In this document: positions 31,336 through 37,746 of the stretch, one piece after another
How positions within the stretch are numbered: position 1 is the first letter of the stretch
Layout of the letters: every line of letters starts with the position of its first letter
Assembly (NCBI GenBank): GCA_032718475.1
Contig: JAUCBJ010002166.1
Coordinates: forward strand, 1 to 37,746
From: Nemertoderma westbladi
Taxonomy: Eukaryota; Xenacoelomorpha; Nemertodermatida; Nemertodermatidae
Direction of reading: 5' to 3'
DNA length: 37,746 nt
Position numbers and translations under genes: made by a program
The notes under the pieces: model-generated
What the model was told of the DNA's origin: nothing
What the model saw: the letters and a program-made list of their open reading frames with translations, nothing else
Databases searched by the model: none

Positions 31336-31387
31336 AGTAATCATTTAATGAAATCAATGAAGAGTGATCATTTAATGAAATCAATTA
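31336..31387 (-). promoter_or_regulatory. tandem 25-bp TAAT/ATGAAAT repeat upstream of the homeobox gene
   Basis: AGTAATCATTTAATGAAATC plus AATGA and AGTGATCATTTAATGAAATC plus AATTA, 27 bp apart in register, lie 67-118 bp upstream of the ATG. Each contains a homeodomain-type ATTA/TAAT core. A TATATA run at 31328-31333 lies between them and the gene. A promoter role is inferred from position only. Confidence 0.4.
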
Positions 31388-32280
31388 ATACCAGTCTGTA
31401 GTCATATTGATGCCATTTAAGGAGCAACTGTTATATTATTCATTGTATCAAATCAGGCAATAGGCAATACACGATCCAACCAATTACAAGCGATCATAAA
31501 ATCCAATATAGCCAATGATACGCCGGTATAAAACGATAAGGTTTATGGGCCCATTAGGCGGCCCCTAACTTCTAATTAAACCACATCCATTGGCGGATGG
31601 GAGGACAGCAGAAGTGGACACGGATGAAGAAGTTCTCTTTCGTAAGAAGTAGCTATGGGAATGGGGAGGTAAACATCAAAGGGAAGGTATCAATAACACG
31701 CTACAGTGTTTACTGCGTACAGTAAATTAGGTATATTAGCGACCAATAACAATGGAACCCAATTGAGTGGCCATAAATCCCCGAGGACTAATTGGGGCAT
31801 TAAGCAATGGATATGGGCCCTTGGAGTAGGTTAGCCGGCTATTATACCACTGCAAACTCATTACCACAATATACCACCACCATTGCGTTGTATATCGGCC
31901 CCATTACCAGCAGGGAGACATGCTGGTAATTCTCTTAATTGGAAACCAATAAGCTATACCCTGGGTATTCTTTTGAAGGTCGGTGTAATGCCGACGTCTT
32001 GGGAATAAAAGTAGTGACAAAGTGTCCGAGATATGAGGGCTGTCAAAATGTATCCATCCAGTGGCGTTTTCAACTGGTACAATATTAACACCCCCCCAAG
32101 CATTCTTCGGATCGAACTTGTTTAATTCATATCCGCTCGCTTCAGCCATGGATATTAATTGCCATCAATTATCTACCAAGCCTACTGTAATCATGTGACA
32201 CGTGTTTAAATATATTTTGAATTTTGATCCCAACCATTGCTGTATTGTGATCCTTCCCTAACTTCAACTTATGTCCTTAT
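31388..32280. other. homeobox 5' flank, no gene supported
   Basis: Several CCAAT/ATTGG-like sites lie at 31478-31520 and 31740-31790. A possible minus-strand 81-codon frame (32149-31904) resembles nothing I know. No repeats stand out. Confidence 0.4.
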
Positions 32281-32573
32281 ATTTATTTATTTATTTATTT
32301 CGTACATATTAAATTGCATTACAACAACTAATAGTACAGCATACATAGTGGAAAAGCACAAGAATATGAATATGAGCCTAACTAACTACTGTAGTACAAT
32401 ATTGAATATAATATATATAATGCTAATTACGTAGTACAACTAAATATCAATATAACGATCGCCTAGTTCAACTAGTAAATAGTTACAAAGTGTTTACAAT
32501 AATTACAAATTAGATCAAATCGATATACATTTACAATCGTTGTATCACATAATTTCGGGATTATTTCTAGAGG

Positions 32574-33572
32574 TTACGAAGCTGAAGCACATATATAATT
32601 TAAAATATCATTAAGTTCCTCTGTGGAGAAACCTGGTACGAATAAATCGTCCTCCCCATGTTTACAATTGACCAATTCACGACAAAGGTTAATATATGGT
32701 AAATTAGAATCATTTACAAACCAAGAAATATTATTGCACATTTTCGCTGTCACACAATGAATAGCTACATTACATTTATTGGCGATACGCTTAAGATTCG
32801 TATCACTAATCGACCTACAGTCGTATAATGTAAGATTTGCAAGAAAACGAATACTAGGTTTTGCGCAATTAGAAATTGATGTGGCAAAATTAACAAAGCG
32901 GCTGCATAACATCGTCATAGGATACGGAAAATCTGAAAGCCCCTCAACAAAAAATCTGTGTGTATTGTAAGGTAATTTCCAGGTTAAACGAAAGTTAATA
33001 TTCCAACTAGTAATCAGCTTATGACAACTATCACTCCAAATATCCCATAGATTACTACCGTAGAAACTTGTAGCAAAAATGCGCTGAATTTTACAGATAC
33101 TGTGTGGATGAGCAAAGCTAAATTCACGTCTAATACAATTCAATTTACCTATAAATTTACCTCTTTTACTTAAAATATCTTTATAGAATTTGCCCTCAAA
33201 ATCAAAAATGTTTCCCAAATGTGTCGCTTCTTTAACCCATGGTAAAATAATGTTACGAATACGAACAGTAGCTACTGGGACATCCCAACTGAAATCAAAA
33301 GGGATGCACTTCGATTTACTTTTAACCGCGTCACGGTTGGTACTAAACGACATATGAAATTCATCAGCAAACGTGACACATATATTTAACATCTGTTGCA
33401 ACCCTTTAATTGACGGGCACACTAAGAAAATATCGTCAGCGTATACGAACACACCTACAAATCTGGACGCAATGTGACAACCAAGGCCACTGGCTCTAAG
33501 TTTAATAATTAATTTGTTTATAATAACACAAAAACAAAATCGGCGAAGCCACTGAACCTTGTCTGACACCAT
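32574..33572 (-). pseudogene. 3' half of the minus-strand LINE reverse transcriptase frame
   Basis: An open frame of 332 codons holds the RT catalytic box FVYADD (residues 42-47 of the frame) and the downstream thumb/C-terminal region, including WDIWSD. Its apparent ATG is an artefact: upstream, the GVRQGSV motif is in another frame, offset near a T-run at about 33530-33540. A one-base frameshift has therefore occurred. RT motif A is absent because of the internal deletion, so no active enzyme can be made. Confidence 0.8.
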
Positions 33573-36101
33573 TGCCCAGGTCAGGTCAGGTATTCTAGGT
33601 CATTGATCAAGAAAACTTGCCACCTCCATGCAGCATAAAGGAGGTGCCACCTGTAGCTGCATAGACCCTCTTACTAGGGCAAATCTGGTCCTGTAACTAG
33701 GACCCCCTTCGTTCTGGAATAAGGACGCCCTTGGACCCAGTGGTCACAAGTCCCAGATAGACCATATTCTGTTTCGTAGGAAATACAGGAGCTCTATACA
33801 AGACTGTAATGCATTTACACTTCGACCCTTCTCCAGTGATCACCGCCTTATTGTGGCCAAGGTAAGACTTAGTCTGCGTGCTAGCAGAACAACGAAATCT
33901 GCCTTGCCACGGCATGACTGGTCCTAACCGCAGCCAAGTGTGAGATCCAGCTTCACACTACAGCTGAGCAACAGGTATGAGGCTCTTGCCTCTGAGGCGG
34001 CAGATCACTGTGAGGGCTATACTGCCTTTACAGAAGCAGTTAAGTTAGCAGCTGCAGAAACAGTTCCTGTATACCCTCGAAACAGGAAAAGGGCCCCCTG
34101 GACTGACAACAAAATTCAGAAGTGCCGAAATGACCTTCATAAGGCGCAGAAAGTGTCCCGACTCAAACAGACTACAGCGGCCAAGAATGCAGTTAAGGCT
34201 GCATCTAGGTCCCTGAACAGGCAGTACTCTGTTAATCTACAGGAGCTAATAAACCAACATGTTGATGCCATCAATGATGCTGACGACAGCAGGCAATCAT
34301 CCCAGGCATGGAAATCGATCAATCTGCTTACTGGGCGAAAAAGCCAACCAACCACCAAGGTTAAGGCTGAATCACCAGCCGATCGCCTCAATGGTTGGAA
34401 AGCCCACTTTGAAAAGCTCCTCAATAATGACAGGGTATTGCCTGATAACTTTATAGAAGTAAAAGTGTCTGAGTCTGTACTCCCAGATATTCCCATTGGC
34501 GATATCTCCTTTGCAGAAGTGAAGGCTGCTGCAAAGAGCATTAAGACCAATCGTGCCAGTGGAGTAGATGGTGTTCCCCCTGAGGTCTTTAAAATAGCTG
34601 AGTGTTTAAAGCTCATCTATCCCATCATAGTAGACATGTACCGTACAACAAGGGTCCCACAAGAAATGAAAACAAATAAGTTGGTGCCAGTTCCCAAGAA
34701 GGGCAACCTAACACTCTATGGTTCTTTTCGGGGAATCTCATTGATCTCGATTGCTGCAAAACTATACAATAGAATTCTATTAAATCGCATCAGGGATCCC
34801 ATTGAGAGACTGCTACGTGGAAATCAGAATGGGTTCCGTAAAGGTCGTGGGACCATGGAGCCCATTTTGGCACTTAGAAGGATAATTGAAGGGTTATCAA
34901 AAAAGAAAGACAGGCATCTGGCTGTTATCTTTGTTGACTTCTTCAAGGCCTTTGATTCAGTCTCTCGCTCACGTATGTTCAGCATACTTTCATTATATGG
35001 GATTCCTGATGAAATTATTGCAGCAATCAGATCAGTATACGATGGTTCGACAACATTTGTGTCTACTGTTGACGGTGACACAGAACCATTTGAAGTGTTA
35101 TGGGGCGTCCTCCAAGGAGACACACTTGCACCATTCTTGTTCATTATTGTGGTTGACTATGTTCTACGCATGTCCTTAGATCATCATAATGATGATGGGG
35201 TGATGATAACTTCACCTACTGGCTCCAGAAGTCGAGGAAATCCTGCCAAGTACCTAACTGATCTAGACTTTGCTGATGACTTAGGAGTACTCTCAGAATC
35301 ATTAGAGGGAGCCCAACGGCTCCTCAGCTCATTAGAACATGCTGCTTCTAGTGTTGGTCTTTTTATTAACTCCAGAAAGACCAAAATTCTGACAGTTAAC
35401 TTTGAAAGTCCTCAGCAAGTCTCTGATCGGATGAGCATAAGCTCAAAGGATGGTATGCTTGAGCATGTGGACGACTTCTGTTACCTGGGATCATGGATCC
35501 GGAAGTCAGGTGAGGACCTTCGAATACGTAAGGGAAAGGCATGGGCAGCCTTGAATAGGCTTTCCAGGATTTGGAAGTCACCTAGAATTAATCGGAAACT
35601 TAAGGTCCGATTATTTAGAGCAGCAGTAGTTCCAGTACTCCTCTACGGGAGTCCATGCTGGGCTCTAACTGCGGAGGACACCAAATCTCTGGATGGCACA
35701 TTCACAAGAATGCTACGCCGGGTACATTGTGTCAAGTACAATGCACACATCTCCAACCAGACACTATATAACATTGGAGGTGTCTCATTGGTTCCCCCAA
35801 GCTTGACACTAGAACAAAATCGCCTCCGCTTTGCAGGACATTGCTTTCGCCGTGAGGACCAGCCAGTGCATAATCTTGTACTTTGGCAGCCTCATGGAGT
35901 GAATAAGCATGGTGGACAGCCCATGACTTTCTTGAGACGCATCTTAAAGGACACTGGCCTTAAAGATGCGGATGATCTAGCAAATGTCATGGGTGATAGG
36001 GAGTTGTGGCGGTGCAATTTTGTTGACAAGCCGGCACAGCATTCTTAAAAATGCAGCTGCAATGCAGCATGCCGATCCTAGTAGTAGTAGACACCATTGC
36101 C
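33565..36101 (+). mobile_element. plus-strand LINE copy A with 12-bp target duplication
   Basis: The insert 33577-36089 is bounded by GACACCATTGCC at 33565-33576 and 36090-36101. It begins with a 5' region (CAGGTCAGGTCAGG...) of about 135 bp. It then jumps into the endonuclease C-terminus (SQIDHIL, SDHRLIVAKV), so most of the endonuclease is deleted. It ends GATCCTAGTAGTAGTAG, the same terminus as the fragment at 10331-10719. The body is close to both other copies, which suggests recent activity. It has no poly(A) tail, and the TAG repeat serves as the 3' end. I cannot fix the LINE clade by eye. Confidence 0.9.
33940..36048 (+). pseudogene. LINE reverse transcriptase frame of copy A, 702 codons
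   Basis: This open frame carries the full RT: FRGISLISIAAKLYNRILLNR, GFRKGRGT, motif A FVDFFKAFDS (Asp at 34935-34937), LQGDTLAPFLF, and the FADD box at 35269-35280. A C-terminal LRRVHCVKYN...FAGHCFRREDQP segment follows. The frame does not start with ATG (GTG at 33940); the first in-frame ATG is only at about 34636. A TAA at 33925-33927 separates it in frame from the endonuclease remnant. Compared with copy B, 6 bases are lost at this point. The RT residues look intact, but the whole polyprotein cannot be read through, so I call it non-autonomous. Confidence 0.85.
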
Positions 36102-36841
36102 AATACTGAAAGTTCTAGAACATGTTGAACCCCACTTGACAAAACAACATTGACCATTATACATAAATAATAATGTACGCAAAAACAGTCCGAATTAAAA
36201 TCGGATTCTACATCAGATTTAGCAACCTTTAGCTTATTCAGAGCTAATGATACTAAGTGTGGCGTAATAATATCGCGTTCATTCCTACTATAATTATGTG
36301 ACACTTCATTAATTTTATATTCAATGGATGAAGTATCTGACTCATAACCCTGGTTAAATAAATTCGTATAAATCGAAGCAAAGTGATTCGCAATATCAAC
36401 ATTATCAGTAACCACATCTACATTAGAACTACAATGATTAGAATTAATACCACGCAATTTATTAATTATTGAAAATAAATTAGAACTGGGATCGTTAAGA
36501 CACGCATGTAACAATTTATATTTATTTATTGTATCCACCTGGCGTTGTAAACGCCGAACAGCATACTGGTACTGCGCTCTAGATGAACGCCGCATGTGGA
36601 ATAAGTTGCCTACCGAAGCATTCGGACGTCCGGCAGAGACCCAAACGCTATGCCAAAAAATGGCTCCTTCACGGAAAGGCCGAACGTGTTCGTTCCAGCC
36701 CGGTAATGTAAAATTTGCATTCGCATGGTCATTTGACCCACCGGCTTGCGGCAAAACTCCAGCGGCTTCATTTAATGCATTAACAATATCATCAATATTA
36801 GATATATGTAAGGGGTTTACATACAAAACATGGATCAGCAT
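36102..36841 (-). pseudogene. 5' piece of the minus-strand LINE ORF
   Basis: The frame runs from YVNPLHISNIDDIVNALNEA through PGWNEHVRPFR, FWHSVWVSAGRPN and INKLRGIN to LNKLKVAKSDVES, the standard linker between endonuclease and RT in CR1-like elements. Soon after SDFNSD, about 200 residues of RT are missing. The frame resumes at an MYNGQC-type segment just before the younger insertion. Frame extension beyond 36102 belongs to the inserted LINE and is meaningless. Confidence 0.8.
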
Positions 36842-37746
36842 GCATTCTTAACATTCCTGGGAAACTTTAATGTGAGTCTGCATCAATCACCTACATCACC
36901 CTGGGTCTATAGCAATAGTGTTAACCGAAATTCCGTCCATCTTCAGGATTTTATCTCTAGAAATGGATTGTTTTCGGCTGGAACCCAGTTCAAGAAGCGA
37001 ACTGGAAAGCTATGGATTCATAGTGGACCCAGTGCTCACAAGTCCCAGATAGACCATATTCTGTTTCGTAGGAAATGCAGGAGCTCTATACAAGAGTGTA
37101 ATGCATTTACACTTAGACCCTTCTCCAGTGATCACCGCCTTATTGTAGCCAAGGTAAGACTTAGTCTGCAAGCTAGCAGAACAACGAAATCTGCCTTGCC
37201 GCGGCAAGACTGGTCCCCTCTGTTGCAACAGCCAAGTGTGAGATCCAGCTTCACACTACAGCTGAGCAACAGGTATGAGGTCCATGCCTCTGAGGCGGCC
37301 GATCACTGTGAGGGCTATACTGCGTTCACAGAAGGAGTTAAGTTAGCAGCTGCAGAAACAGTTCCTGTATACCCTCGAAACAGGAAAAGGGCCCCATGGA
37401 CTGACAATATTATGTGCCGAAATGACCTCTATAAGGCGCAGAAAGAGTCCCGACTCAAACAGATTACAGCGGCCAAGAATGCAGTTAAGGCTGCATCTAG
37501 GTCCCTGAACAGGCAGTACTCTGTTAATCTACAGGAGCTAATAAACCAACAGGTTGATGCCATCAATGATGCTGACGACAGCAGGCAATCATCCCAGGCA
37601 AGGAAATCGATCAACTTGCTTACTGGGCGGAAAAGCCAGTCAACGACCAAGGTTAAGGCTGAATCACCAGCCGATCGCCTCAATGGTTGGAAGGCCCACT
37701 TTGAAAAGCTCCTCAATAATGACAGGGTATTACCTGATAACTTTAT
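36842..37746 (+). mobile_element. plus-strand LINE copy B, 5'-truncated, runs off the window
   Basis: An open frame of about 301 codons continues to the window edge without a stop. It begins in the endonuclease (FLTFLGNFN), continues through WIHSGPSAHKSQIDHILF and SDHRLIVAKV, and then the same linker region as copy A (SFTLQLSNRYE...RAPWTDN...). The usual GDFN of APE-type endonucleases reads GNFN here, losing the acidic residue. Relative to copy A it lacks two codons after WTDN and has no TAA after RxDWS. It abuts the minus-strand LINE at about 36841. Its 3' end and target duplication are outside the window. Confidence 0.85.

Larger units (their letters stand above)
32281..36841 (-). mobile_element. 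decayed CR1-like LINE on the minus strand, split by another LINE
   Basis: Two pieces of one element flank a younger insertion: the 5' piece 36841-36102 and the 3' piece 33576-32281. The 5' piece encodes the region between endonuclease and reverse transcriptase (PGWNEHVRPFR...FWHSVWVSAGRPN...YAVRR, then NKLKVAKSD). The 3' piece encodes GVRQGS-type RT, then GLGCHIASRFVG, FVYADD and the C-terminal part. The 3' end is an (AAAT)n tail at 32300-32281. The endonuclease is missing on the right, where the second plus-strand LINE begins. The RT fingers/palm between SDFNSD and MYNGQC are deleted. Confidence 0.85.

Noticed and set aside
31904-32149. 81-codon minus-strand frame starting MAEASGYELNKF
   Set aside because: Starts with ATG but has no recognisable motif, no splice context and no neighbours supporting it. 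Left as unassigned flank.
33940-33942. True start codon for the LINE frame
   Set aside because: It is GTG right after an in-frame TAA, not a credible start in an animal. The frame is a truncated LINE polyprotein.

Overview
The window is animal nuclear DNA: AT-rich, with spliced genes, LINE retrotransposons, fold-back elements and minisatellites. The protein-coding set includes two cilium-related genes (SPATA7 and CFAP53), eIF3e, an AMPK-related kinase of the NIM1 type and an EMX-like homeobox gene. This points to a metazoan, probably an aquatic invertebrate; I cannot name the phylum from the sequence. Genes here are intron-poor. eIF3e, CFAP53 and the homeobox gene are each one uninterrupted frame, and SPATA7 has only four coding exons.

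Left part (1-9.3 kb, minus strand). A C-rich minisatellite (1-272) is followed by a complete SPATA7 homologue that I assembled from four exons (9269-9121, 8411-7740, 7557-7416, 1070-924). All splice sites are canonical, the phases agree, and the predicted protein has 369 residues. Its last intron is 6.3 kb and almost wholly occupied by a 5.9 kb array of a 30-bp repeat (1461-7384). The array has 9-bp partial units and large internal duplications. A tRNA-derived SINE-like head sits in intron 1.

Middle part (9.3-29 kb). In order: a 5'-truncated LINE with a 47-bp target-site duplication (10284-10766); an unrecognised single-exon gene (11302-12192, minus); a TTAA-bounded inverted-repeat element (12.5-13.4 kb); a small MITE (14.9-15.1 kb); eIF3e (15530-16945, plus); a repeat-dense block (18.3-22.7 kb) with a monomeric element, a 22-bp minisatellite, a 0.9 kb palindrome and a 1.2 kb nested fold-back; CFAP53 (23387-24913, plus); and another palindrome (27.4-27.7 kb).

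Right part (29-37.7 kb). A NIM1-type kinase frame (29127-29744, plus) stops directly after the His of the catalytic HRD motif. It is followed by a convergent EMX-like homeobox gene (30028-31269, minus). Beyond that lies a nest of LINEs: a decayed CR1-like element on the minus strand, split by a plus-strand LINE with a 12-bp target duplication, then a second copy of that plus-strand LINE running off the right edge.

The genes do not form a visible common pathway or operon. I found no clearly new defence or biosynthetic system. The most unusual points are the satellite-filled SPATA7 intron, the kinase cut at HRD, and the nested fold-back structures.
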